Assembly (NCBI GenBank): GCA_026004195.1
Contig: BPIQ01000001.1
Location: forward strand, 1,602,311-1,666,310
Direction: 5' to 3'
Origin: Candidatus Binatia bacterium
GTDB lineage: Bacteria > Desulfobacterota > Binatia > HRBIN30 > BPIQ01
DNA length: 64,000 bases
Positions 9,697 to 18,365 of this stretch are shown one piece after another (position 1 is the stretch's first letter; the number at the start of each line of letters is the position of its first letter). Under the pieces are notes generated by a model. The model was not told the origin of the DNA. It saw only the letters and a list, made by a program, of their open reading frames with translations, and ran no database searches. The position numbers were made by a program, and so were the translations under genes.

Positions 9697-10574
9697 CCCG
9701 CGCGGCTCGCGGCAGCCAGGAGGCTCGAGGCGCGGGAGTCCGCTTTCCGGAGGTCCTCTTCGTGTTTGAGCACGAGGTTCAGCGTGCGACGGACGGTAGG
9801 GAGATCGAGCTCCCGGACACCGAGCGCCACGAGTGCACGCGCCCAGTCGAGCGTCTCGGCTATGCTCGGCACTTTCCGCAGGTCGAGCTTCCGGAGACCG
9901 TGGACGAACTCCACGACTTGCCGGCGGAGTTTTTCGTCGAGGTCCGGCACCTTGCGCGCCACGATTTCCTTTTCCTTCTCGATCCCCGGGAAGTCGAGCC
10001 AGAGGTAGAGGCAGCGCCGCTTGAGCGCCTCGGAAAGTTCGCGAGCTCGGTTCGAAGTGAGCACGACGACGGGACGGCTGCGGGCGCGCACGGTGCCGAG
10101 TTCGGGAATCGTGACCTGGAAGTCCGAAAGCACTTCCAGCAAAAACGCCTCGAATTCCTCGTCCGCCTTGTCGACCTCGTCGACGAGAAGAACGACGGGC
10201 GAGGGAGCCGTGATGGCACGGAGGAGCGGCCGCTCGAGGAGATAGTCGCGGGAGAAAATGTCGTGCGAAACCTCTTCCCAGGCCCTGCCGTCCCGGCGAT
10301 CCGCCTGGATCCGGAGGAGCTGCTTCTGGTAGTTCCACTCGTAGAGCGCCTTCGCTTCGTCGAGCCCCTCGTAGCACTGAAGCCGCACGAGCTCGGTGCG
10401 GAGCGTCTCGGCGAGCACCTTCCCGAGCTCCGTCTTGCCCGCCCCCGCCGGCCCCTCGACGAGAAGCGGTTTTCCCAGGTTCAGCGCGAGGAAAAGAACG
10501 GTCTCGACGCGTTCGGTCGTCACGTAGTCGGACCGCCGGAGCCCTTCGCGCACATCTTCCAGGGAAATTCTCAC
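9693..10574 (-). CDS. MoxR-family AAA+ ATPase
   Basis: 293 residues from GTG 10574. Walker A GPAGAGKTE near residue 40, Walker B VVLLVDEVDKAD near 125, sensor-1 VVLTSNRARELSEALKRRC and a C-terminal lid are present. Class founders (MoxR, CoxD) are chaperone-like ATPases working with a VWA partner; here the partner is the next gene, overlapping by 4 bases. Cytoplasmic. A 32-bp gap separates it from the DUF6285 gene upstream, so all four minus genes from 12024 to 8572 may be one operon. Confidence 0.92.
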   Translation of the reverse strand: MRISLEDVREGLRRSDYVTTERVETVLFLALNLGKPLLVEGPAGAGKTELGKVLAETLRTELVRLQCYEGLDEAKALYEWNYQKQLLRIQADRRDGRAWEEVSHDIFSRDYLLERPLLRAITAPSPVVLLVDEVDKADEEFEAFLLEVLSDFQVTIPELGTVRARSRPVVVLTSNRARELSEALKRRCLYLWLDFPGIEKEKEIVARKVPDLDEKLRRQVVEFVHGLRKLDLRKVPSIAETLDWARALVALGVRELDLPTVRRTLNLVLKHEEDLRKADSRASSLLAAASRAG

Positions 10575-10606
10575 ACCCCGATGATGCGTGTCGGCCCCCC
10601 GGGCGG

Positions 10607-11005
10607 TCAAGAAGGGGGGCGGTCGTAGCCCGGGTGGGCAATCGCGAGCTTTTCCCGGACGGTCTCGCGCACGTGCTCTCGCACCGCGCGCCCCCAGGGC
10701 CCCGAATCGGCCTCCCCCCTTCGGATCCGCTCGCAAAGCTCGGCGGTCCACGAGGCTACCTCGTCCCGCAAGGCCTGCCGACTTCCCGGCAACTCCCCCG
10801 TCTTCCCGAGGAGTTCGCGCAGCCGTGTCCACTCGGCCCGAAGCGACGACTCCTCCCTTTCCCACTCCCGGCCCACGACGGCGAGAAGGTTGGCCGCCAC
10901 GCGAGCGTGGAATTTTCGCGGACCCTCGAGCGCGGGCACGACTTCCTCGAGGAGGAACTCCCTGACGAGCTCGAGGACCTCGGTCACCGCGGGGCGGTCC
11001 TGCAC
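10607..11005 (-). CDS. DUF6285 domain protein
   Basis: 132 residues, probably from GTG 11005, beginning QDRPAVTEVLELVREFL and continuing with FHARVAANLLAVVGREWE, the pattern I associate with DUF6285, a small helical family usually next to acyl-CoA dehydrogenase-associated phosphotransferases. That neighbour is present: this gene overlaps the 3' end of the phosphotransferase gene by 22 bases. Function unknown; a role with the kinase in acyl-CoA handling is inference. No signal peptide or membrane segment. Confidence 0.72.
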   Translation of the reverse strand: MQDRPAVTEVLELVREFLLEEVVPALEGPRKFHARVAANLLAVVGREWEREESSLRAEWTRLRELLGKTGELPGSRQALRDEVASWTAELCERIRRGEADSGPWGRAVREHVRETVREKLAIAHPGYDRPPS

Positions 11006-12024
11006 GTCTCTTCCTCCATCAGCTCGAGCAACTCCCACTCGACCTCGGCCGTCCGCCGCCCGAGGCTTCCGAGCTCCAGGTTTTTCCTCTGCCCCTCGAG
11101 CCCTACCCGGGCCTGCCCGAGGCAGATGACCGCCCACTTGAGGTTCCCGAAGGCCTCCCAGAAGCGAACGGCGGCGAGGTCCACCGGAAACCCCCCGGCA
11201 TTTTCGTAGGCCGCGTAGAACTCCTCCCGGTCGGCGAGGCCACCCACCGCCTTCTCGTCGCGACCGAACCTCCAGGCGCGAACGCAGAGCCAGCCCAGGT
11301 CTTCCATGGGGTCTCCCACGTGGGCAAGCTCCCAGTCGAGGACGGCTCGCAACCCCTCCGGCCCGAAGACGACGTTCCCGATCCGAAAATCGCCGTGGAC
11401 GAGCGCGAGACGGGAAGCAACGGGGGCCCGGGACCGAAGCCAGCGAAAAGCCAGCTCGAGCGCCGGGTGCGGTTCGAGGGCGACGAGGCGGTAGAGGTTC
11501 TCGTAGCGGTCGATTTCGGCGCGGGCGACCGATTCCCCTCTCCTCGGTGCGGGCAAACCTCGGAGCTCCTCGCGCCCGAGCTCGATGCGGTGGATCCGGG
11601 CGAGACACTCCGCGAGCTGTGCGGGGAGTACCTCGCGCGCTCGAGCGTAGAGCTCGTCGCGCAGAAGTCGGCGCGGGATGGTCTCGCCTTCGACGCGTTC
11701 CATGACGAGAAAGCGACCGCCGAGCGTTTCCTCGTCGTCCCCGAGCCAGTAAGGCCTCGGTACGGGAAGCCCGCACTCGTAGGCCGTGCGCAGCACCAGG
11801 AACTCCTCCCTCCGGCTCGTCTCTCCTCGGCCCGGCGGGTCCCGTCGGAGGACGAGCGGCAGGCGGAGCATGGCTCCGCCCCGCTCGTAGACGGCGTCGA
11901 AGGACCAGGTTTCACGCGACGCCCCCCCGGGAAGCGGACGCAAGCCCTCGATTCGGACTTCCCGGACACCTTCGCGGGCGGCAACGAAGCTCGCGAGCCG
12001 TTTCCGCATCTCCTCGGTGGTCAT
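10984..12024 (-). CDS. APH-type phosphotransferase, ACAD10/11 N-domain-like
   Basis: 346 residues from ATG 12024. Kinase-like fold: the catalytic loop LVHGDFRIGNVVF near residue 210 and the metal-binding segment AVLDWELAHVGDPMEDLGW near 228 are both intact. This subgroup matches the phosphotransferase domain fused to acyl-CoA dehydrogenases ACAD10/11, which in animals phosphorylates 4-hydroxyacyl-CoA; here it is stand-alone and no dehydrogenase is adjacent. Cytoplasmic. Start gene of the minus operon with DUF6285, MoxR and VWA. Aminoglycoside resistance is a poorer fit to the motif context. Confidence 0.85.
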   Translation of the reverse strand: MTTEEMRKRLASFVAAREGVREVRIEGLRPLPGGASRETWSFDAVYERGGAMLRLPLVLRRDPPGRGETSRREEFLVLRTAYECGLPVPRPYWLGDDEETLGGRFLVMERVEGETIPRRLLRDELYARAREVLPAQLAECLARIHRIELGREELRGLPAPRRGESVARAEIDRYENLYRLVALEPHPALELAFRWLRSRAPVASRLALVHGDFRIGNVVFGPEGLRAVLDWELAHVGDPMEDLGWLCVRAWRFGRDEKAVGGLADREEFYAAYENAGGFPVDLAAVRFWEAFGNLKWAVICLGQARVGLEGQRKNLELGSLGRRTAEVEWELLELMEEETCRTAPR

Positions 12025-12123
12025 ACCCGAATTTTCCCTATCCGAGCCAAGGACGGCGTCGCAAGACCGAAAGCCCGGGCCTTCCGTCGCGGGTTGCCCT
12101 TCGGGAAAAGAGCGAGGCATTGC

Positions 12124-12192
12124 GGACGCGACGGAGCGCGCCCCTCCGGGGGCGTGCCCGCGTTTGTCGGAGGGACCCGCTCTGTCGGGTCC
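12124..12192. repeat. Inverted pair of dispersed hairpin elements
   Basis: Two related hairpins in opposite orientation. 12124-12143 is a type A element on the minus strand (7-base stem, 6-base loop, one G-T pair). 12173-12192 is a type B element on the plus strand: stem GGACCCG, loop CTCTGT, stem CGGGTCC. The 312-bp space between the divergent phosphotransferase and YeiH genes (12025-12336) holds these, plus flanking sequence at about 12193-12240 that resembles the material beside the copies near 63.5 kb. Confidence 0.85.
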
Positions 12193-12336
12193 GTGTTCGT
12201 GCGTGGTACCTCCGTCCGCCCCCGCGGACGAATTCGCGGCAAGGACCCTGCGGTCGCGTGGGAAGATTCCGTCGAGAACCCACGTTGGAAAATCCGGGGA
12301 GCTTCGATAGAGGAACGGCGAGACCGTTCCGTGGCG

Positions 12337-13620
12337 ATGGCATTCCGACGGCTTCGCAACTCCGAGTTCTTTCGCCTCGAAGACTGGTGGGCCGTATGGC
12401 TCGGACTCCTTTTCCTGGCCGCTGCCGTCTCGGGGGCGGTGTCCGCCGTTCCCAGGCTCGAGAAGTGGACCTCCGCGCCCCACCTCGCCGCCTCGGCACG
12501 AGGCTGGCTCTCTTTCGTCCCCCTCGCCGCCGGCCTCGCGATCCCCTGCGCCGTGGCCGTGCGAGCCACGGCGAACACGTCCGCCACGCGGTACCTGCCG
12601 GGTTTCGCCGCGGTGTTCTCCCTGGCGCTTTTTGCCGAGCTCGTCTCCCGACACACCACGATTTCCTCCTACGGACTCGAAAGCGTCCTCTGGGCCGTGG
12701 CCCTGGGCCTCCTCGTCGCCAACACGTCGGGCACCCCTCCCTGGCTCGCCTCGGCGGCGCGGTCGGAGCTCTACATCAAGACAGGGCTCGTTCTCCTCGG
12801 TGCGGAGATCCTCTTTTCCCGCATCCGCGCGCTCGGGCCCCCGGGGCTCGTGGTCGCCTGGGGCGTGACACCCGTCGTCGTCGTGTCCATGTACCAGTTC
12901 GGCGTACGTGTCCTGCGCGTTTCCTCCCGATCGCTCGCGATGGTCATCGCGGCGGCCACCTCCGTTTGTGGAGTCTCGGCGGCCATTGCCACGGCAGCGG
13001 CCTGCCGCGCGAAAAAGGAGGAGCTCACCCTCGCCGTCGCTCTTTCCATGTCCTTCACCGCCGCGATGATCGTCGTCATGCCCGCGCTCGCGCGTCTTCT
13101 CGAGCTCGACGAAAGCGTCGCGGGCGCCTGGATCGGGGGCACCATCGACTCGACGGGCGCCGTCGTCGCAGCGGGGGCACTCGTCGGCCCGCGGGCCGAG
13201 ACCGTCGCCGCCATCGTCAAGATGATCCAGAACGTGCTGATCGGCATCATCGCGTTCGTCGTGGCGGCCTACTGGGTCGCCTTCGTCGAGCGGGACCCGA
13301 GCGGTCCCCGGCCCGACCCGCTCGAGATCTGGCGACGGTTCCCCAAGTTCATCCTCGGGTTCCTCGGTGCGTCGGTCCTCGCCTCTTTCGTCCTGCTCCC
13401 GACGTACGGTGCCGAGACGACCGACGAACTTCTCCGCACGAGCAAGGGGATCCGCCACTGGCTTTTCAACCTGGCCTTTCTTTCGATCGGCCTCGAGTCG
13501 AACTTCCGCGCCCTCGCGGCGCAACTCGCCGGCGGAAAGCCCGTCACCCTCTACGTGTGCGGGCAGGCGTTCAACGTGCTGCTCACGCTCGCCGCGGCGT
13601 GGGTCGCCTTCGGTTCGTGA
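12337..13620 (+). CDS. YeiH-family (UPF0324) putative anion/sulfate exporter
   Basis: 427 residues from ATG 12337; an in-frame GTG two codons upstream is an alternative. About ten hydrophobic helices. Family motifs seen: SELYIKTGLVLLGAEILF, the glycine/serine-rich segment ATSVCGVSAAIATAAA, GTIDSTGAVVAAGAL and the C-terminal FLSIGLESNF. The Pfam family is annotated as conserved putative sulfate exporter, based mainly on regulation by sulfur or cysteine regulators, so the substrate is uncertain. Inner membrane. Single gene, convergent with the small membrane protein (10-bp gap). Confidence 0.9.
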   Translation: MAFRRLRNSEFFRLEDWWAVWLGLLFLAAAVSGAVSAVPRLEKWTSAPHLAASARGWLSFVPLAAGLAIPCAVAVRATANTSATRYLPGFAAVFSLALFAELVSRHTTISSYGLESVLWAVALGLLVANTSGTPPWLASAARSELYIKTGLVLLGAEILFSRIRALGPPGLVVAWGVTPVVVVSMYQFGVRVLRVSSRSLAMVIAAATSVCGVSAAIATAAACRAKKEELTLAVALSMSFTAAMIVVMPALARLLELDESVAGAWIGGTIDSTGAVVAAGALVGPRAETVAAIVKMIQNVLIGIIAFVVAAYWVAFVERDPSGPRPDPLEIWRRFPKFILGFLGASVLASFVLLPTYGAETTDELLRTSKGIRHWLFNLAFLSIGLESNFRALAAQLAGGKPVTLYVCGQAFNVLLTLAAAWVAFGS

Positions 13621-13630
13621 GGCTCCTGCT

Positions 13631-13933
13631 TTACCAGCAGACCGAGAACGGGTTGCCCGTGAGCGGCGCGCAGTCCCTGCCTACGCGCACCGTCCGCTCC
13701 TCGGGTTCGGGAAGCGGCAAGGAAGCGAAAGCGCTCGGTGGCGCCTTGCGGCCGTAGACGTAATACGTGGCACCGATGACGATCAGGAACCACGCGGCCG
13801 TGGCCGCGCCGGCGACGATGAAGGGCGTGGCATCGGCCCGGGCAGGGGCAGGACGAAGTGCGCCCCACGCGAGGAAGGCCGCGAGCAGTGCGGCAAGGAG
13901 GGTTCGTTTCGAGTGCTTTCCGAGCTTCGGCAT
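13631..13933 (-). CDS. Small single-span membrane or exported protein
   Basis: 100 residues from ATG 13933. A basic N-terminus (MPKLGKHSKR) is followed by a hydrophobic stretch ending APARADA, resembling a cleavable signal peptide, and then a second hydrophobic span FIVAGAATAAWFLIVIGATYYVYG at about 37-60. The tail is polar with two cysteines near the end. No family recognised. It lies 59 bp upstream of the galactokinase stop with no obvious link. Confidence 0.6.
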   Translation of the reverse strand: MPKLGKHSKRTLLAALLAAFLAWGALRPAPARADATPFIVAGAATAAWFLIVIGATYYVYGRKAPPSAFASLPLPEPEERTVRVGRDCAPLTGNPFSVCW

Positions 13934-13992
13934 CGATCGCTTCCTCCGAACGTCCGAGCTTACCGGAAAACTCCGACCCGAGGCAAAGGATT

Positions 13993-15345
13993 TCAGCCAC
14001 GAAGCCGGCGCACCCAGGCCCCCTGGCGCGGCGAGAACACGAACCGGGGATACTCGGCCGAGCCACCGAGGCGCGGCTCGTAGAACCTGCGATCCACCTC
14101 GGCGAGAAAGCGGGACAAGCCGTCCTCGCGGACGAGGTGGACGGTACATCCCCCGAAACCCGCGCCCGTGAGGCGTCCGCCCGGAGCGCCCGCGTCCCGT
14201 CCGATCGAAACGAGGTCGTCGAGCTCGGCCGAGCTCACCTCGTAGTCCCGCGCCAAGCTAACGTGGGATTCGTACATGAGTCGCCCGAAGGTTTCCGCGT
14301 CGCCGGCCCGAAGGCACTCTTCGGCGAGCTCCACCCGGCGCGCCTCGCGGAGCACGTGGCGCACTCTGCGCAGCAGCGGGATCTTGGCGGGGAGCTTCGC
14401 CGGGATCTCGAGACCTCGGACGACCTCCTCCGGCGTCGCGCCTGCGAGGCGCGCGATCTCGTCGAGGCCGAGCGGCGCGTCGGGAATCGCCTCCTCGAAA
14501 AAACGGACGAACTCCTCGAGGGACCAATCGGGCAAAAGCCCGGGGAGATCTCCGAGCAGGCGCGGGAACTCCCCGAGTTCGCGGCGGGCGAGAAACCCGA
14601 AGACCCGCGCGCCGACCGCGCACTCGAAGACCCGGAGATTGTACGCGTCGCGCGCAGCCCCGGATTTCTCGGCCCTCACGAGACTGTGGCAGACGACGAC
14701 GCGCACTCCGTCCGGAAAGGGCACGGGCCGGGCTCGGAGCGGGAAGAAATCGATGCGGAGCGCATGCCCCTCGCGCCCGAGAAGACTCACCGCTTGATCC
14801 ATGCCCCCGCTGCGGGTGCCCACGTAGCGCTCCGCTTCGGCGAGAAGTTCCGCGAGTCTTTCGGGCCGGGTCGCCACGCCGTGAAGCGCGAGAAAGGCGA
14901 GCCCGCTCGCCACCACGAGCGCCGAGGAAGAAGAGAGACCCGCGCCCGGCGGCACGTTCCCTTCGACCAGGTAGCGTCCCCCACGGACGGACGGGATTTC
15001 CGGGTAAAGGCCCTGGAGAGCCGCCTTGTGGTAGTTGCACCAGTCGCCGGGGGGAGACGGCGCGAGAGGAAAGACGAGCTCGTACGCCCGCGGCGGAAAA
15101 CTCGGGTCCGCGTTCGCGAGCTCGACGCGGCTCTTCTCGCGTCCCGAGGCCGCGACGAGAACCGAGCGCTCGATGGCCATGGGAAGGACGGGGAAGCCGT
15201 TGTAGTCCGTGTGTTCGCCGATCAAGTTCACCCGCCCCGGAGCCCTGGCCACGACTTCCGCAGGAACACGGAAGCGGTCGCGGAACGAGTTCAGCAGGGC
15301 GTCGAGGCGCTCCTCTTCTTCGGCGCGAGTGGCGACGCTGCTCAT
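13993..15345 (-). CDS. galK: Galactokinase
   Basis: 450 residues from ATG 15345. GHMP kinase with the galactokinase signature GRVNLIGEHTDYN at about 42-54, the ATP loop PPGAGLSSSSALVVASG near 135 and the C-terminal motif LTGAGFGGCTVHLV. Phosphorylates galactose at C1, the first Leloir step; no other Leloir gene is in this window. Length is within the usual 380-450. Divergent from the copper-radical oxidase gene, whose fungal relatives oxidise galactose, with 149 bp between starts; whether they share a substrate is open. Confidence 0.93.
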   Translation of the reverse strand: MSSVATRAEEEERLDALLNSFRDRFRVPAEVVARAPGRVNLIGEHTDYNGFPVLPMAIERSVLVAASGREKSRVELANADPSFPPRAYELVFPLAPSPPGDWCNYHKAALQGLYPEIPSVRGGRYLVEGNVPPGAGLSSSSALVVASGLAFLALHGVATRPERLAELLAEAERYVGTRSGGMDQAVSLLGREGHALRIDFFPLRARPVPFPDGVRVVVCHSLVRAEKSGAARDAYNLRVFECAVGARVFGFLARRELGEFPRLLGDLPGLLPDWSLEEFVRFFEEAIPDAPLGLDEIARLAGATPEEVVRGLEIPAKLPAKIPLLRRVRHVLREARRVELAEECLRAGDAETFGRLMYESHVSLARDYEVSSAELDDLVSIGRDAGAPGGRLTGAGFGGCTVHLVREDGLSRFLAEVDRRFYEPRLGGSAEYPRFVFSPRQGAWVRRLRG

Positions 15346-15494
15346 GGCGGAATGCCCGGCACTCCCCGGAAACGGAGCCGAACATATCGACGCCGCGGAA
15401 AAAAGGCGAACGGCGCGGCCTCCCGACGAGCCGCCGTGCGACGGAGAATTTTCCGCCTTGACGCGAAAGCCCGCGCGGACGTACGAAACCGAAC

Positions 15495-17267
15495 ATGAAA
15501 GCAAGGCGCGCCTTTCGGAGTGCTGCGGGCGCCTACCTCTCGGCGATCTGCTTTCTCTGGGTCGCGGCCGCGCAGGCGTCGGACCTCTGGATTTTCACCC
15601 GGATCGCGAAGCTCCGCGCCGGAGACGGCCCGCAGGACGACCGTGCCGTCCTCAAGGGGGTTTTCGACGTCGTGCCCCCCGACGACGGCTTCGACCCCGT
15701 GGCGCAGGGCGTCACGATCGAGCTTGCGGGACAGGCTTTTTCTTTGCCCCCCGGCGCCTTCGTTCGAGTCGGGGACCACGACCGCTGGAAGCTTCCGCGA
15801 GGCACGGGCGAGCAAGTCCGTGCGGCCGTCTTCGACCTCGAGAGAAGGCTCTTCCGTTTTCGCCTCGCCGAAATCGACCTCCCCGCCGACCTGACCGAGC
15901 CTCTTTCGCTCTCGGTCACGGTGGGCAACGACACGGGGCGCGACGCCTTCTCCTGCACGACGAAGAACGGCGTCGCCTACCGGTGCACGCAGGCCGGGAG
16001 CTGGACGGACCCCTTCGACCTTCCGCTCGTGGGAATCCACGGGGCCCTGCTGCGCACCGGGAAGGTGCTCTACTGGTCGTACCCGCAAGACGGAGTGGGC
16101 GCCGAAGCGTGGCTTTTCGATCCCTCGACGCAGGCGCTCACGGAAGTACCCGTCGACCGCGACGTTTTCTGCGGCGGGCACTCGTTCCTCGACGACGGCC
16201 GCCTTCTGGTCACGAGCGGCACGGACGACGAGTTCACGGGGGACTGCTGTGCGGGGCTCCGCGACACGCACATCTTCGACCCCGCGACCGAGACGTGGAC
16301 GCGGGTCGAGGACCTGGCCGCGGGTCGCTGGTATCCGACGAACGTGACTCTCGGCGACGGGAGGGTCCTGGTTTTCTCGGGGCTCGACGAAACGGCCGAG
16401 TCCAACCCGACCGTGGAGCTCTACACGCCGGGCTCCGGATGGTCGCTCGTCGCGGGCGCCGACCGTCACCTCGCGCTCTATCCCTTTCTCTTCCTCCTTC
16501 CGACGGGTGAGATCTTCCACGCGGGGCCCGAGGAAACCTCGGCCTGGTTCGACCCGGCCACGGCCACCTGGGCCCCCGGGCCCGTGAAGGCACGAGCGCA
16601 TTACGACGGGACGTCCGTCCTTCTTCCGGGACTCGAGCGCATTCTCGTCGCCGGCGGCGGAAAGCCAGCGGAAATTCTCGACCTGGGCGACCCTTCCCCG
16701 GTCTGGAGGGAGACGAAAAAGAGGCTGCGGCGGCCCAGGCACACGAACTCCGTCCTTCTGCCCGACGGGAACGTTCTGCTGGTCGGGGGTGGCCGCGGGA
16801 ACGTGCTCTTCCATCCCCCCACGGAGACTTGGGTCCCGCTGGCGCGGCTCGGAAAGCCGCGCCGTTACCACTCGACGGCGCTTCTTTTGCCCGACGGGCG
16901 TGTCATCGCCGCCGGGACGGACGGCAACCGGACCGCGGAGATTTTCTCCCCTCCTTACCTGTTCCGCGGCCCGAGGCCCGAAATCACGAGTGCCCCGGCG
17001 ACGATTTCCTACGGCACCGTCTTTTCCGTTTCGACCCCGGATCCGAGCCCCATCCGCCGCGTGGCGCTCGTGCGCCCGTCGGCCGTCACGCACTCTTTCA
17101 ACCAGGACCAGCGGTACGTCGAACTCTCGTTCTCGGTCGCCGGCGGAGGAATCGAGGCACAAGCACCCGCGGACGGGAACGAAGCTCCTCCCGGGTACTA
17201 TCTGCTCTTTCTGGTCGACGACCTCGGGGTTCCCTCCGAGGGCACCTTCGTTCGCCTGATCCCCTGA
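15495..17267 (+). CDS. Galactose oxidase/glyoxal oxidase-like copper-radical oxidase
   Basis: 590 residues with a signal peptide (cleavage near AQA at 25-28). A kelch-type beta-propeller occupies about 170-490 and a galactose-oxidase C-terminal Ig-like domain (DUF1929) the last about 95 residues. All mononuclear copper-radical positions can be identified by alignment to known motifs: Cys226 (VFCGGHS), Tyr280 (GRWYPTNV), Tyr458-His459 (RRYHSTA) and His533 (THSFNQDQRY). Cys226 and Tyr280 would form the thioether cofactor. Such enzymes oxidise primary alcohols or aldehydes with O2 to give H2O2. Exported; substrate undetermined (galactose, glyoxal, glycans or others). Ligand assignment is from motifs, not a computed alignment. 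Confidence 0.85.
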   Translation: MKARRAFRSAAGAYLSAICFLWVAAAQASDLWIFTRIAKLRAGDGPQDDRAVLKGVFDVVPPDDGFDPVAQGVTIELAGQAFSLPPGAFVRVGDHDRWKLPRGTGEQVRAAVFDLERRLFRFRLAEIDLPADLTEPLSLSVTVGNDTGRDAFSCTTKNGVAYRCTQAGSWTDPFDLPLVGIHGALLRTGKVLYWSYPQDGVGAEAWLFDPSTQALTEVPVDRDVFCGGHSFLDDGRLLVTSGTDDEFTGDCCAGLRDTHIFDPATETWTRVEDLAAGRWYPTNVTLGDGRVLVFSGLDETAESNPTVELYTPGSGWSLVAGADRHLALYPFLFLLPTGEIFHAGPEETSAWFDPATATWAPGPVKARAHYDGTSVLLPGLERILVAGGGKPAEILDLGDPSPVWRETKKRLRRPRHTNSVLLPDGNVLLVGGGRGNVLFHPPTETWVPLARLGKPRRYHSTALLLPDGRVIAAGTDGNRTAEIFSPPYLFRGPRPEITSAPATISYGTVFSVSTPDPSPIRRVALVRPSAVTHSFNQDQRYVELSFSVAGGGIEAQAPADGNEAPPGYYLLFLVDDLGVPSEGTFVRLIP

Positions 17268-17290
17268 AGACCCCTGCCCCCCGGCCCCCC

Positions 17291-17316
17291 GGGACGCGAC
17301 GGAGCGCGTCCCTCCG
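17291..17316 (-). repeat. Dispersed hairpin element, type A
   Basis: A perfect 8-base stem with a 6-base loop on the minus strand (GGGACGCG, loop CTCCGT, CGCGTCCC), in the 150-bp gap between the oxidase and the ketopantoate reductase-like gene. Same family as the elements near 12.1, 57.6 and 63.3 kb. Confidence 0.85.
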
Positions 17317-17417
17317 TGGGCGTGGCCGCTCGTTCCCCCGGATGTGGCGAGCCGCGCGTCCCTCCCGGGACGGGCTGGTACGAAACCCGGCCGCGTTGTA
17401 GCTAGGGGACTTGCGTC

Positions 17418-18365
17418 ATGGCCAGGCTTCTCGTCGCGGGTGCCGGGGCGCTCGGGTCCGTCTTCGGCGCTCTGCTACGCCTCCGCGGACACGAGGTCGC
17501 ACTCCTCGGGCGCAAGCCACACCTCGACGCCGTCGAACGCCAGGGACTTTTCGTCGACGGCATCTGGGGGGAGCACCGCGCGCAGGGGTTTTCCTGTTTC
17601 GCGGACCCGGGCGCGATCGACGGCGACTTCGACCTCGTGCTCGTAACCGTCAAGTCTTTCGACACCGAGAGGATCGCCGACGAAGTCGCGACGCGCCTTC
17701 GGGCGCAGGGTTTTGCCGTTTCTCTCCAGAATGGTCTCGGGAACGTCGAAACACTCGAACGCCGGTTCGGACCCGAGCGCACCCTGGGCGGGCGCGTCAT
17801 TTTCGGCGCGGAGGTCGTGAAGCCCGGGCACGTGCGCGTGACCGTCTATGCGGAGCCCGTCCTTCTCGGCGCCTGGGAACCGGGGCGCTTCCCCTCGCGG
17901 GACACTGCGGCTCGCCGGTGGGCCGAGGAGTTCGCGAAATCCGGCATCCCCTGCGAGTACACCGAGAACTTGAGGACGGCGATCTGGGCCAAGGTCTTCT
18001 ACAACGCCGCGCTCAATCCCCTGGGCGCGCTGCTCGGCGTCCCCTACGGCGCACTCGCCGAAAGCGAGGCGACGCGCGGTTTCATGGACCACGTCATCGA
18101 CGAAGCCTACGCCGTCGCCCGGGCCGAGGGCATCCCGCTACCCTGGCCGGACGCGGGCGCGTACCGGGAACTTTTCTACTCCAGGCTCGTGCCGAGCACC
18201 TACGACCACCGGTCCTCGATGCTGCAGGACCTGGAGAGAGGGCGGAGGACCGAAATCGAAGCCATCAACGGAGCGGTCTGGCGTCTCGCCGAGAGGCACG
18301 GTATGGCGGCTCCGTACAACGAAGCACTCACGAGACTCGTGCGCTACAGGGAAGGACGTCGGTGA
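17418..18365 (+). CDS. 2-Dehydropantoate 2-reductase family protein
   Basis: 315 residues from ATG 17418. N-terminal Rossmann motif GAGALGSVFG at residues 8-17, then LVTVKSFDT and SLQNGLGNVE, as in ApbA/PanE. The C-terminal helical domain has AIWAKVFYNAALNPLGALLG, containing the catalytic Lys of the family, and SSMLQDLERGRRTEIEAINGAV. Family reaction: NADPH reduction of ketopantoate to pantoate (CoA pathway); paralogues reduce other 2-keto acids, so PanE itself is not certain. Its stop overlaps the GTG of the JAMM gene, suggesting an operon through luxE. Confidence 0.87.
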   Translation: MARLLVAGAGALGSVFGALLRLRGHEVALLGRKPHLDAVERQGLFVDGIWGEHRAQGFSCFADPGAIDGDFDLVLVTVKSFDTERIADEVATRLRAQGFAVSLQNGLGNVETLERRFGPERTLGGRVIFGAEVVKPGHVRVTVYAEPVLLGAWEPGRFPSRDTAARRWAEEFAKSGIPCEYTENLRTAIWAKVFYNAALNPLGALLGVPYGALAESEATRGFMDHVIDEAYAVARAEGIPLPWPDAGAYRELFYSRLVPSTYDHRSSMLQDLERGRRTEIEAINGAVWRLAERHGMAAPYNEALTRLVRYREGRR

